A stretch of 13,383 nt of DNA from an uncultured Eubacteriales bacterium (GCA_900540495.1 UQGA01000030.1:1-13383); one strand, 5' to 3'; shown: positions 4,976 to 13,007, numbered from the stretch's first letter. Numbers and translations: made by a program. Notes: generated from the sequence alone by a model not told the origin.

Positions 4976-6903
4976 TTGAAAAAGCTCCTCATCCACGTAT
5001 ACCGCTCATGCTCCCGCCAGCCGTCCCCGGTCTCGTCGCGCGTGGTATAGTTGCATTCGCAATCCGGCAGCGCCGCTGCGAGCGCCTGCTTGTCCTCCGT
5101 GGAGGCGGGGTTCATGCCGTACCAAAGCCGTTCGAGCCACGTCATCCCGTAGAGCGGCGACAGGTCCGTAAGGCCGATGTTGCAGATGTTCACGTCGAGA
5201 AGCTTCGTCAGCGAAGCAAGCGGCGACACATCCTCGATCTTGTTCATGAACAGCTCGATATATTGCAGCTCCTCAAGCGCGGAGAGCGCCGAGATATCGG
5301 TGATCTTGTTGTCCGCCAGAATCAGGATCTGCAGCTTTGTAAGCGAGGCGATCACCGCAAGGTCCGCGTCCGTCAGGTAATTGTGCCCGAGATCCAGCGC
5401 GACAAGGTCGGTGCAGTACCGCAGCGGCTCAAGGTCGCCCTCCCGCAGCCGCTTGGTCGTGCGCACCTTCTCGTTGTATTCGTCGCTGGCGTTCGGGTTG
5501 GTGTACTTGGAAGGGTTGGCCGTTGAAAACCCGGTGGCGTCCGTGCGCACTTCGTGGGGCCCGATCTTCACCGTCCACACAAAGCGCACCCCGGGGTGCG
5601 CGGCGCCGAGCGCCGCCATCTGCTCGTCCGTCAGCCCGCAGCCGCACATGACCAGCTTTTGGAGCCGCGGCAACTGCGAAAGCGCCGCCTCCACCTGCTC
5701 CACGTCCTCGATCCTGGTCCCGCTCACGTCCAGCTCCGTGTCGATCGTGGACACAACGTGGCCGAGCACCTCGATCTGCCTCTGGAACAGCACGTCCGGA
5801 TACGCGGCCTCGAGCGCATCGAGCGCCGCGTCGTCAAGCGCGCCGTCCGGCAGCAGCACGGCCGTCAGGCCAGAAAAATAGCCGAGCCCCGCGTCGAGCG
5901 CCGCCGCGTCCACCTGCAGTTCCCGCAGGTCCAGCTCCGTCGCGTCCGATGCGAACGTCGCGCCGCACAGCGGCACGGCATACCGCACCGCGAGCGCCGG
6001 CAGCGCCGCCGCCACCGCCTGGCCGTCCGCTGCGGACAGGCCGCTGTCGAACAGGTCCGCCGCTTCGATATTCGGGAAGCACGACAGCGCGTCGATGGCC
6101 GCCTGCACGCTGTCGAACGTCACGCCGGACAGATCCAGCGTCTCCGCGTCGGAATCGAACGCCCTGCCGTCCATCCGCACCGTGTAACGAAAGTGTATCT
6201 CCGGAAACGCCTCGCACAGCGCGCGCATCTCCGCCGCCGGCGCAGACCCGTCGCGCAGGTCCGCCTCCCGCAGCGCGGGGAAGAAGGGCAACGCCTGCAG
6301 CAGCGTGGTCACGTCGTCCACGCCGGTCGCGGTTAGGGTCGTATCCGCGTTGGTCAGCACCGCGTCCCCCACCTCGAGCGCATACGTAAACGCCACGTCG
6401 TCGCGCGCCTGCGCCGCCTCGCACAGCGCCGCATAGGCCGTGCTGCCGGTCGCATCCACCCGTTTCAGGCGGGGAAAGCAGTCGAGCATGGACGCGTCAG
6501 CCGCCGTACACCCCGGCAGCGTCAGCGTCTCCGCATCGCTCGAAAACGCCCCGTCGCTCAGGCGCACCGTCCACAGCACCTCGCAGCCCGCAGGCGCCGC
6601 GGCCTGCACCGCCGCCACATAATCGCGCGTCACGTCCTCCCGACCGCGCAGATCGATCGTCTGCAACGACCGCAGCGCGCCAAAAGCCGCCGCTTCCGGC
6701 AGCGTCCCGTCCGGCAGGGCGAGCGCGACGGCGTCCCGCGCGACGATCCTGCCGCCGAGCAGGGCATATTCCGACAGCAACAGATAGCCGCCCCCGCCGA
6801 GCGCCGCAAGCGCCACCAGCACGGCCAGCACGAGAATCGCCGTGCGCCGGGGTTCCCGTCCGCCGGGCCGGCGCCGCTTCTTCTTTTTTTCGTCGCGGTT
6901 CAT
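4972..6903 (-). CDS. Membrane-anchored leucine-rich-repeat protein
   Basis: The 643-residue product has a very basic N-terminus, a single membrane segment (about 20-48) and a large presumably extracellular part. Residues about 60-455 consist of six degenerate units of roughly 65 residues, each running from a TLDLSG-like strand through a CFPNL-like strand to an FxYTVRxxGxxFxSDAE-like end. Residues 499-598 are four to five typical 22-residue leucine-rich repeats of internalin type (LQILILADNKITDISALSAL). Such surfaces usually bind proteins or glycans; there is no catalytic signature. GGAGG sits six bases before the ATG, which overlaps the TGA of the PIG-L gene. Its stop overlaps the GNAT start, giving translational coupling on both sides. 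Cys residues are few, and no sortase motif is seen. Confidence 0.88.
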   Translation of the reverse strand: MNRDEKKKKRRRPGGREPRRTAILVLAVLVALAALGGGGYLLLSEYALLGGRIVARDAVALALPDGTLPEAAAFGALRSLQTIDLRGREDVTRDYVAAVQAAAPAGCEVLWTVRLSDGAFSSDAETLTLPGCTAADASMLDCFPRLKRVDATGSTAYAALCEAAQARDDVAFTYALEVGDAVLTNADTTLTATGVDDVTTLLQALPFFPALREADLRDGSAPAAEMRALCEAFPEIHFRYTVRMDGRAFDSDAETLDLSGVTFDSVQAAIDALSCFPNIEAADLFDSGLSAADGQAVAAALPALAVRYAVPLCGATFASDATELDLRELQVDAAALDAGLGYFSGLTAVLLPDGALDDAALDALEAAYPDVLFQRQIEVLGHVVSTIDTELDVSGTRIEDVEQVEAALSQLPRLQKLVMCGCGLTDEQMAALGAAHPGVRFVWTVKIGPHEVRTDATGFSTANPSKYTNPNASDEYNEKVRTTKRLREGDLEPLRYCTDLVALDLGHNYLTDADLAVIASLTKLQILILADNKITDISALSALEELQYIELFMNKIEDVSPLASLTKLLDVNICNIGLTDLSPLYGMTWLERLWYGMNPASTEDKQALAAALPDCECNYTTRDETGDGWREHERYTWMRSFFK

Positions 6904-8390
6904 GCCGCACCTCCCCCTTTCCTTCCCGCATCGCGGCGGCTCGGCCGCTTCGCGCGCCTGCGGGCGCGGAGCGCGAGCGCCACGGCCAGCGCCGCCACCG
7001 CAACGATCAAAGCCGCCAGGACCAGCGGCACGGGGTCAAAGCCGCCGGAAGCCGCCTCCGGCGTCACGGTGGGCGTGGCGGCGGCCGGCGTTTCCGACGG
7101 GACCGGCGTAACAGCCGCCGGCGTCGCCGTCTGTGTGGGCAGCGGCGACGGCGTGGGCGTCAACGTCGGCTCCGGCGATGCCGTCGTCCCGCCGTGCAGG
7201 GCGGACGGATCGATGTGCTCAAACAGATCGTTTACCCCCGGCGTGTCCGTCCCCACCGTGGTATAGGCAAGGCCGAAATCCGCAAGGCTGTAAACCCCTT
7301 CGTTCGTCACGGCATGGCGCGACGGCAACTGCGACTGGTGGCAGGCAAACGCCGCCGCCGCGATCTCGACCGCCGTCCGCCCGTCAAACGCGGAAAGCGG
7401 CTCGGTCACGGGCAGGGTGATGCCATTCTCCGCATACAGGTGCAGATAGACCTTCTTGACCTCCCATACGCCGTACTGTTCGGCGGAATCCGGGTCGTAG
7501 CTCGCATCGGCGGCGAGCGGGGCGGCCTCCAGAACGGCTCTGGCCAGCAGCGCATGCTGCCAGTGGCCGTATTCCCCGTTCAGATCATGGGAAACGACGA
7601 CCTCCGGCCGGTACTGCCGCATGCGCTGCACCAGATAGCGCACCACGTCCGCCTGCCGGAACGTGTCCTCAAACTTTGCCCGGTATTCCGGCGGAATATC
7701 CGGAAAGCCGCCGAATACCGGCAGCGACCGCAGGCCCATCGTCCAGGCGCCCGCCATCGCCTCGTTGACGCGCACCCGCACGCGCGACGCCAGATACAGC
7801 GCCACCCCCTCGCGCCCCTGCTGCGCCTCATAAAGGGGGATCACCCCGCCGAGGAACAGCGCGTCGTCGTCCGGGTGCATGGCGATGAGCAGATAATCCG
7901 CCTTGTCCGGCGTCGGCTCCCACGGCAGATAGTCCGGGATATCGCCCTCGCCGTAGGCCGCCATCGTGCTGAGCGCCAGCGACGCATCCGCCCGGATGGT
8001 CACGCTGCACGCCCCCGGCAACGGTTCGATCACGTTGTTCCAGAGCGGCGTGCCGGCCGTTTCGTCCAGCAGCGCGCCCGCCGCGTCGTACTGCAGCACG
8101 GTAAACGCAGCCAGCTCCCGATAGAACGCGAAGAACACCGCCCGCACCGGCACATCCTCCCCCCAGGAGACGGTCACGGATTCGCCCGCGTCGATGCGCT
8201 GCGCGCTCTCCAGGTCATCGTCGGTCAACCGCGTCAGGCTGGAGGGAAAGCTCGCCTGCAATTTGCACTGCCTTGTCAGGTCCTCCGCCGTTCCGCCGTC
8301 CTCCTCCAGCGCCGCCGCGCCCGCCGCGCCCCCCAGCATCAGCAGCAGCGCGATCCAGAGCGCAAGCAGCCGCCGGTTCCTGCCGTTCAC
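6900..8390 (-). CDS. Secreted, membrane-anchored PIG-L/LmbE-family deacetylase
   Basis: PIG-L/LmbE enzymes are zinc-dependent deacetylases of N-acetylglucosamine-type groups (MshB, GlcNAc-PI de-N-acetylase). The 496-residue protein has a signal peptide (1-27), an N-terminal accessory beta domain (about 40-160), and then the catalytic domain with MHPDDDALFLGG (His172, Asp174, Asp175) and SHDLNGEYGHWQH (His276, His279). Together these supply the expected zinc ligands and base. A Pro/Thr/Ser linker (about 402-447) leads to a C-terminal membrane helix (455-475) and a basic tail, so the enzyme is tethered outside the membrane. The GTG start overlaps the upstream TGA as GTGA and has GAGGGGG seven bases before it. 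The substrate is unknown; peptidoglycan or another envelope glycan is a reasonable guess. The third acidic residue is Asp where HPDDE is more usual. Confidence 0.9.
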   Translation of the reverse strand: MNGRNRRLLALWIALLLMLGGAAGAAALEEDGGTAEDLTRQCKLQASFPSSLTRLTDDDLESAQRIDAGESVTVSWGEDVPVRAVFFAFYRELAAFTVLQYDAAGALLDETAGTPLWNNVIEPLPGACSVTIRADASLALSTMAAYGEGDIPDYLPWEPTPDKADYLLIAMHPDDDALFLGGVIPLYEAQQGREGVALYLASRVRVRVNEAMAGAWTMGLRSLPVFGGFPDIPPEYRAKFEDTFRQADVVRYLVQRMRQYRPEVVVSHDLNGEYGHWQHALLARAVLEAAPLAADASYDPDSAEQYGVWEVKKVYLHLYAENGITLPVTEPLSAFDGRTAVEIAAAAFACHQSQLPSRHAVTNEGVYSLADFGLAYTTVGTDTPGVNDLFEHIDPSALHGGTTASPEPTLTPTPSPLPTQTATPAAVTPVPSETPAAATPTVTPEAASGGFDPVPLVLAALIVAVAALAVALALRARRRAKRPSRRDAGRKGGGAA

Positions 8391-9547
8391 GCCGTCACCC
8401 CCTCTTGTTGCGCCAGTCCAAGTCCATACAGCAGCCGGTCGAGCGCTCGCTGCCGGCCGCCGCCCGCGAAGGCCTCCGCCAGATAGGCGGGAAAGGCCGT
8501 CTCCGGAATCCGGAAGGTGTCCTCCCAAAAGCGCGCCCTGTCGCGCAGGCGGCCGGCGTTTTCAAACACGGCCTCCATATCGTAGAACGTGCGGTAGCGC
8601 ACCTGCCGGAACGTGAGCACCAGGAAGGCGAGGTGCGGCGCGTTCATCTCATAGGTCAGATAGGCGTCGTCCGCCCCGTCTCCGTCGGTGTCCAACCGGT
8701 CCACCACCATCAGGTAATGGCCGCCGTTCTGCACGATGTCGCCGCCGCGCGCCGCATCGTAGGCGATCCGGTTGTCGCCGCTCTTTTCGCGCTCCCCGCA
8801 GGCGCCGATGTTCGAGCCGGCGCCGCTGTTGGAAAGGTTGAGGCCGGCCTGCTTGTACGCCCATACGATGGCCGCAACGCACTGCATGCCGGTATAATAA
8901 TAGGTGCCGTTGCCGTCCGTGGTGGGGGTGCGGAGCCGCGCGCCCCACGCGGGGTTCACGCCCCAGTCCGCCTCGTCCTGATAGGCGCCCCGCCCCTGAT
9001 ACGGCACCGAGGCGCCGTATGCCGCCATGCGCGACACGAGCGAGACCGCAGCCGTCACCACCCCGCAGCGCGTATACGGCCCGGCGGCCGCAACGTCCCG
9101 GCTGATGGCGGCGTTGAGCGCCTCCACGGAGGTGTCCTGTCCGGCCAGAAATTCCTCCATCGGCGTCGTCAGCGCCGTCAATCCCTCCGCGCGGATGACG
9201 TACCGAAAGCCGGAACACACCGTAATCGGCCACGGCTCGCCGACGCGCCCGGCAGCGTCGCGCACCCAGAGGTAGTACGTCCCGTCCGACTTGAACACGG
9301 AGAATCGCTGTGCGCCGCCGCAGGGCAGCCAGTCCGGGGACGCCGCCTCCGGCTCACGCTCTATTACCGTAAAACAGCAGGCCTCCGCCGTGCCCTCGGC
9401 CAATTCGACGTGCACCACGCCGCCGCTCGCATAGGCGCAGGCGATGCGGGGCGCGCCCGTCTCCTGCGCGTGCGCCGCGCCCGCCGGGCACAGTGCCGCC
9501 GTCAGCAGCAGCACGGAAAGCCAAAGGCCCGCCCACGACCGTCTCAT
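8387..9547 (-). CDS. Secreted cysteine peptidase-like protein (NlpC/P60 or CHAP-like)
   Basis: The 386-residue protein starts with a signal peptide ending AHA-Q at about 27. Residues 35-112 look like an Ig-like beta sandwich (GTYYLWVRDAAGRVGEPW is typical of such domains). Residues 150-310 carry a pattern of the papain-like amidase fold: Cys223 in MQCVAAIVWAYKQAGL and His277 in GGDIVQNGGHYLMVVD, spaced and shaped as in NlpC/P60 and CHAP peptidases that cut peptidoglycan stem peptides. A DTDGDGADD segment (286-294) resembles a calcium loop. The family assignment rests on these motifs only, so it is tentative; a non-catalytic relative is possible. GGGAGG sits seven bases before the ATG, which overlaps the TGA of the preceding gene. 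It is second in the five-gene chain. Confidence 0.72.
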   Translation of the reverse strand: MRRSWAGLWLSVLLLTAALCPAGAAHAQETGAPRIACAYASGGVVHVELAEGTAEACCFTVIEREPEAASPDWLPCGGAQRFSVFKSDGTYYLWVRDAAGRVGEPWPITVCSGFRYVIRAEGLTALTTPMEEFLAGQDTSVEALNAAISRDVAAAGPYTRCGVVTAAVSLVSRMAAYGASVPYQGRGAYQDEADWGVNPAWGARLRTPTTDGNGTYYYTGMQCVAAIVWAYKQAGLNLSNSGAGSNIGACGEREKSGDNRIAYDAARGGDIVQNGGHYLMVVDRLDTDGDGADDAYLTYEMNAPHLAFLVLTFRQVRYRTFYDMEAVFENAGRLRDRARFWEDTFRIPETAFPAYLAEAFAGGGRQRALDRLLYGLGLAQQEGVTA

Positions 9548-10008
9548 GCCGTTCCCTCCCCCCGTGCAAACGCCAGCGGCTCCTGCCCCTCCTGATACAG
9601 CAGCAGCGCCGTCCCGTCCGGTTCATCCAGTTCATAGCGAACGGCATACGCCGCCCGCCCGTCCGGTACAAACGAAATCGTATCCGACAAAACCGTATAG
9701 GCGCCTTCGGCGGCGGCTTCCCCGGCGACCGCCCGGAATCGCCCGTCCGGCGACAGCGTCAGCACGAGCGCGCCGCCGTCCACCGTCCACTCCCCGAGCA
9801 GGGGATCGTTCACGGGCGTGGCGGTCGGCACGGGGGTCGAGAGAAGCACGACCGCCGCCGTCGCGCCGGTCTCCGGCTCCGCCGGCGGCGTGTTGGCCGG
9901 CTCCGCCGGCGAATCCCCGCATGCAAGGGCCAGCAGCAGCGGCCATACGACAAGCGGCACGCGCAAAACCCGCCTGCCGCCCGCTCTCGTCCGCACCCGG
10001 TGTGCCAT
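9544..10008 (-). CDS. Small putative lipoprotein, first gene of the envelope operon
   Basis: The 154-residue product has a basic N-terminus, a hydrophobic stretch (17-29) and a Cys at 30 (LLLALAC). The lipobox is imperfect because position -3 is Ala, so simple membrane anchoring is the alternative. A Pro/Glu/Thr-rich linker (33-65) precedes a compact domain starting DPLLGEWTVDGGALVLTLSP. The xGxW start and alternating strands resemble small lipocalin-like or DUF-type lipoprotein domains that begin with GxW; I do not recognise a specific family. I prefer the ATG at 10008 because AAAGGA is eight bases upstream, whereas the ATG three codons earlier directly abuts that site. Its TGA overlaps the next ATG. 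A promoter lies about 50 bp upstream. Confidence 0.75.
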   Translation of the reverse strand: MAHRVRTRAGGRRVLRVPLVVWPLLLALACGDSPAEPANTPPAEPETGATAAVVLLSTPVPTATPVNDPLLGEWTVDGGALVLTLSPDGRFRAVAGEAAAEGAYTVLSDTISFVPDGRAAYAVRYELDEPDGTALLLYQEGQEPLAFARGEGTA

Positions 10009-10057
10009 CGCGTTCATCCTTTCCGCACGGGCGTCCCCACGCTCCCCCGTTTCCCTG

Positions 10058-10087
10058 ATTGTAACAAGAAAAACGCCGTTCCGTCAA
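10058..10087 (-). promoter_or_regulatory. Promoter of the five-gene envelope operon
   Basis: TTGACG (10082-10087) and TACAAT (10058-10063) on the minus strand are spaced by 18 bp. The predicted start leaves a leader of about 45 nt before the AAAGGA of the first gene. The -35 box lies in the loop and first stem base of the terminator that ends the transport operon upstream. Confidence 0.65.
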
Positions 10088-10096
10088 GGAACGGCG
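10063..10096 (-). terminator. Second terminator of the ABC transporter operon
   Basis: Arms 10074-10082 and 10088-10096 form a perfect 9-bp stem with a 5-nt loop, followed on the minus strand by TTTTTCTTGTT. It lies about 130 bp beyond the ATPase stop and behind another terminator-like hairpin. Confidence 0.85.
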
Positions 10097-10153
10097 ACAG
10101 GCCGCCATCGCCGGGCGCCGCCCCTGCGGCGCGTCCGCCCCGCAAGCGGCGAT

Positions 10154-10192
10154 GAAAAAACCGGGGCGTGCGGGCGCGCCCGCCTCCCCGGT
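10154..10192 (-). terminator. First terminator of the ABC transporter operon
   Basis: On the minus strand ACCGGGG and CCCCGGT form the outer stem, an inner self-complementary GCGGGCGCGCCCGC extends it, and TTTTTTC follows. It starts about 35 bp after the ATPase stop codon. Confidence 0.85.
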
Positions 10193-10225
10193 CCGATGCA
10201 GGCCCCGGCGTCGCCCACCCGGGCG

Positions 10226-10975
10226 CTACCGCGCCATGAAGCGGGAGAGAAACTCGCGCGTGCGCGGATTTTCCGGCGCTTCAAAGATCTCGTGCGGCGG
10301 TCCTTCCTCGGCGATCACGCCCCCGTCCATGAACGCCACGTGCGTGCTCACGTCGCGCGCGAACGCCATCTCGTGCGTCACGATGAGCATGGTCAGCCCC
10401 TCCCCGGCCAGCGTGCGCATGACGGCGAGCACCTCGCCCACCATTTGCGGGTCGAGCGCGCTGGTCGGCTCGTCGAACAGCAGGACCTCCGGCTCCATCG
10501 CCAGCGCCCGCGCAATGGCCACGCGCTGCTGCTGGCCGCCGGAAAGCTGGCGCGGCCGTGCATGGATATACGGGGCCATGCCAACCTTTTCAAGGTAGTG
10601 CAGCGCGCGTTCGCGCGCCGTTTCCCGCTCAAGCTTCTGCACGCGCACCATGCCGGCCATGCAGTTTTCCAGCACGTTCATGTTGGCAAACAGGTTGAAG
10701 CTCTGAAACACCATGCCCACGCGCGCCCGATAGGCGGGCGCGTTGAAGCCGCGGCGCAGGATGTCCTCGCCATGGTACAGGATGCGCCCTTCGTCCGGCC
10801 GTCCGAGAAGGTTGATGCAGCGCAGCAACGTGCTCTTGCCGGAGCCGGAGGCGCCGATGATGCAGGTCACGTCGCCGCGGGAGACGGACAGGTTGATATC
10901 CGTGAGCACGCGGTTCTTGCCGAACGACTTGCCCACATGCTCCACCGAAAGGATCGCTTCGGCAGCCTTTTCCAT
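10226..10975 (-). CDS. Amino-acid ABC transporter ATPase (probable lysine importer)
   Basis: This cytoplasmic ATPase powers the polar-amino-acid importer encoded by the two preceding genes. The 249-residue protein has every ABC motif: Walker A GASGSGKST (41-49), Q-loop VFQSFNLF (89-96), signature LSGGQQQR (144-151), Walker B LLFDEP (165-170), D-loop SALDP and the switch His201 in THEMAFA. It is closest in style to GlnQ/HisP/ArtP-type subunits. The ATG lies three bases after the permease stop, with GAGGGG about ten bases upstream. Two terminators follow the gene. The lysine specificity is taken from the riboswitch at the head of the operon, not from this protein. Confidence 0.95.
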   Translation of the reverse strand: MEKAAEAILSVEHVGKSFGKNRVLTDINLSVSRGDVTCIIGASGSGKSTLLRCINLLGRPDEGRILYHGEDILRRGFNAPAYRARVGMVFQSFNLFANMNVLENCMAGMVRVQKLERETARERALHYLEKVGMAPYIHARPRQLSGGQQQRVAIARALAMEPEVLLFDEPTSALDPQMVGEVLAVMRTLAGEGLTMLIVTHEMAFARDVSTHVAFMDGGVIAEEGPPHEIFEAPENPRTREFLSRFMAR

Positions 10976-10978
10976 TCC

Positions 10979-11800
10979 CTATCGCCCCTCTCTCGTATCG
11001 CTCCGCCCGGCCTGCGGCCGCGGCTCGTGATAGCTGTACAGGCCGCTGGTGTGCGCCAGCGTATCGGTCGTGGCCAGGTCGTAGCTGGCGCTGCCGTCCA
11101 TGCGGTTCTCCAGCAGGCGCAGCAGGCGCGAGCACACGAACGTAAGCACGAAATAGATCGCCATTGTGATCGTGAACGCCTCAAAATACGTGTATTCCGC
11201 GCCGGCCACGCCGTTGGTGGTGAAGAACAGCTCCACCGTGCCGATGACCGAGAGCACGCAGGTATCCTTGATGTTGATGATGAGGTTGTTGCCGATCTGC
11301 GGCATGATGTTGCGCAGCGCCTGCGGCAGCACCACGTGCAGCATGGTCTGTACGTGCGTCATGCCGATGGCCTTGGCGCCCTCGGTCTGCCCCGGATCAA
11401 CGGACAGCACGCCGCCGCGCACGGTCTCCGCCATGTATGCGCCCGTGTTGATCGACACGATCACGAGCGCCGCCGGCAGCATCGGCAGATAGATGCCCCA
11501 CAGCATGGCCAGCCCGTAGTAGATAAACATGGCCTGCACCATCATCGGCGTGCCGCGGAACACCTCCACATAGACGCCGAGCACGAAGCGCACCACGCGC
11601 ATCACGGCGTAGCGCACTGGCTGCTCCCGCCGGTCGGCCGGAATGGTCTGCACGATGCCAACGGCAAAGCCGATGATGCAGCCGATCGCCGTCGAAACCA
11701 CGGCGATGAGCATGGTCATCCCCGCGCCGCGCAGGAACGACGGGCCGTATTCGGCCCAGATCTGCGCAACGCTTACCCAGAAGGATGGTTTATCCGCCAT
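10979..11800 (-). CDS. Amino-acid ABC transporter permease (probable lysine importer)
   Basis: The membrane subunit of the importer has 273 residues and about five hydrophobic segments. The EAA loop that docks on the ATPase is clear: GAKAIGMTHVQTMLHVVLPQ (about 150-169), as in the HisM/GlnP family. VFRGTPMMVQ near residues 79-88 is another family hallmark. After the last membrane helix comes a hydrophilic tail of about 45 residues (ENRMDGSASYDL onward) that is longer than in most relatives; its role is unknown. AAAGGAGG precedes the ATG by 11 bases. The gene follows the binding-protein gene by 35 bp and lies three bases before the ATPase gene. Only one permease is present, so a homodimer is expected. 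Confidence 0.93.
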   Translation of the reverse strand: MADKPSFWVSVAQIWAEYGPSFLRGAGMTMLIAVVSTAIGCIIGFAVGIVQTIPADRREQPVRYAVMRVVRFVLGVYVEVFRGTPMMVQAMFIYYGLAMLWGIYLPMLPAALVIVSINTGAYMAETVRGGVLSVDPGQTEGAKAIGMTHVQTMLHVVLPQALRNIMPQIGNNLIINIKDTCVLSVIGTVELFFTTNGVAGAEYTYFEAFTITMAIYFVLTFVCSRLLRLLENRMDGSASYDLATTDTLAHTSGLYSYHEPRPQAGRSDTREGR

Positions 11801-11835
11801 GCGTTCGGGGGCCTCCTTTCTTCAGGCGCGCCGGC

Positions 11836-12672
11836 TCAGTCCTCGCTGAGCGGCTGAACCGAAATGGCCTCGTCCATCATACGGGTAAAATCGTCCGTCG
11901 TCAGCGTGGCGAGCGCCTCGTTGAGCTTGTTCAGCAGCGTCTCGTTGCCCTTCTGCACGGAAATGCCGATGTTGATCTCCTCTTCCGACACGGCAAAATC
12001 ATCTTCGGTGCCGGTGAAGTCGAGCAGCTTCATCTCCGGATACGCCACGCAGGCCGCCATCGCCGTCGGCATATCGGTCACAACCAGGTCGCACCGGCCG
12101 GAGTCGAGCGCAACGAGCATGGCCGGCGCCGAATCCATCGCGGGCAGGATGTTCGCGTTTTCAATCTGCGGCAGGCACGTATCGTACCACACGGTCGCCT
12201 GCTGCGAGGTGCAGGTCGCGCCCGCCAGATCGGAGATGCCCGTCGCGTCGGCGTACGGGCCGTCCGCCATGACGAGCGTCACGATGGACGCATAGTAGTA
12301 CGGCGTGGTGAAATCCACCTGCTTGAGCCGCTTGGCGGTGATGGACTGCCCCGCGATAACGCAGTCCACCGTGCCGGACTGCACGGCCGGCACGAGCGAG
12401 TCCCAGTCAAGCCGGACGATCTCCAGCTCCATGCCCATCTGTTCGGCCAGATATTTGGCCATCATCACGTCGTAGCCGTAAGCGTAGTCCGCGCTGTCCT
12501 TGATCGGCACGGCCCCGTTGCTGTCGTCCGGCTGCGTCCAGTTGTACGGCGCATAGCTGCACTCCATCGCCACGGACAGCACGTTGTCGTCCCCGGACCC
12601 CGCCGTGCAGCCCGCCGCCACCAGGGCCAGCAGCGCCGCAAGCGCCAGCGCAAGCACCCGTCTGTTCTTCAT
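11836..12672 (-). CDS. Amino-acid ABC transporter substrate-binding lipoprotein (probable lysine binder)
   Basis: The 278-residue extracellular receptor begins with a lipoprotein signal (MKNRRVLALALAALLALVAAG) and Cys22. It then shows the family-3 solute-binding fold: VAMECSYAPYNW (35-46), GYDVMMAKYLAEQMGMELE, the DWDSLVPAVQSGTVDCVIAG segment and KQVDFTTPYYY. The Asp of DLVVTDMP in the second lobe normally contacts the amino-acid alpha-amino group. AAGGAGG lies nine bases before the ATG. The frame continues upstream without stops, but that part is the riboswitch leader. The gene is first in its operon and is preceded by a lysine riboswitch with terminator, which is the basis for assigning lysine; a broader cationic amino-acid range is possible. 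Confidence 0.93.
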   Translation of the reverse strand: MKNRRVLALALAALLALVAAGCTAGSGDDNVLSVAMECSYAPYNWTQPDDSNGAVPIKDSADYAYGYDVMMAKYLAEQMGMELEIVRLDWDSLVPAVQSGTVDCVIAGQSITAKRLKQVDFTTPYYYASIVTLVMADGPYADATGISDLAGATCTSQQATVWYDTCLPQIENANILPAMDSAPAMLVALDSGRCDLVVTDMPTAMAACVAYPEMKLLDFTGTEDDFAVSEEEINIGISVQKGNETLLNKLNEALATLTTDDFTRMMDEAISVQPLSED

Positions 12673-12721
12673 CTCCCGATTCCTCCTTGCATGTCTCTGC
12701 CGTGGCAGGCGGCCGCCGCAA

Positions 12722-12761
12722 GAAAAAGCCCGCTGCGCCGAACGAAAGCGACGCTGCGGGC
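12722..12761 (-). terminator. Riboswitch-controlled terminator ahead of the lysine importer
   Basis: On the minus strand GCCCGC pairs with GCGGGC and, after one A-A mismatch, GCGUC pairs with GGCGC, followed by TTTTTC. The hairpin lies 47 bases after the lysine aptamer and 50 bases before the binding-protein start, the position of an expression platform. A further perfect 8-bp hairpin at 12782-12800 may take part in the switch. Confidence 0.85.
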
Positions 12762-12807
12762 CAAACTTCCCGGTTCCCGATGGACGGGCCCCGCCCGTCC
12801 GCCGGAG

Positions 12808-12969
12808 ATGATAGCGCTCCACTTTCGTGACAGTGCGCCGGATGTTCTCCTGCGCCCCAGCCCGCTCCCCGTGGCAACGGGAAACGCGCTTCGGCGGCGG
12901 CCCCTTTTGCACGCGGCGGCTTGCCAGCCGTTGCCGCGCGGTACTCTTGGCCTGCCGCGCCTCTACCAT
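12808..12969 (-). promoter_or_regulatory. Lysine riboswitch (L box)
   Basis: The minus-strand leader carries the conserved blocks of the L box in order: GGTAGAGGCGC, AAGAGTA, AAAGGGG, GCCGCCGAAGC, CTGTCACGAAAGTGGAG and GCGCTATCAT. The closing P1 helix pairs AUGGUAG (12963-12969) with CUAUCAU (12808-12814). The aptamer length of 162 nt is normal. It binds lysine and, with the following terminator, shuts off the ABC importer when lysine is plentiful. I recognised it by comparison with the remembered B. subtilis lysC leader; no covariance search was possible. Confidence 0.92.
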
Positions 12970-13007
12970 ATGCCGCGGCCTGCGCCGCGACCGGCTTGAA
13001 TGGGATC

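Noticed and set aside
5008..9595. Numerous plus-strand open frames opposite the envelope operon
   Set aside because: Shadows of the minus-strand genes, which have domain motifs, ribosome binding sites and overlapping junctions; the plus-strand translations are Arg/His-rich and featureless.
12673..12969. Upstream in-frame start giving the binding protein an extra 99 residues
   Set aside because: That region is the lysine riboswitch and terminator. The later ATG has AAGGAGG and a lipoprotein signal directly after it.
12808..12969. T-box leader for the ABC operon
   Set aside because: The T-box consensus (GGTGGAACCGCG) is absent, while the blocks of the lysine riboswitch are present in order.
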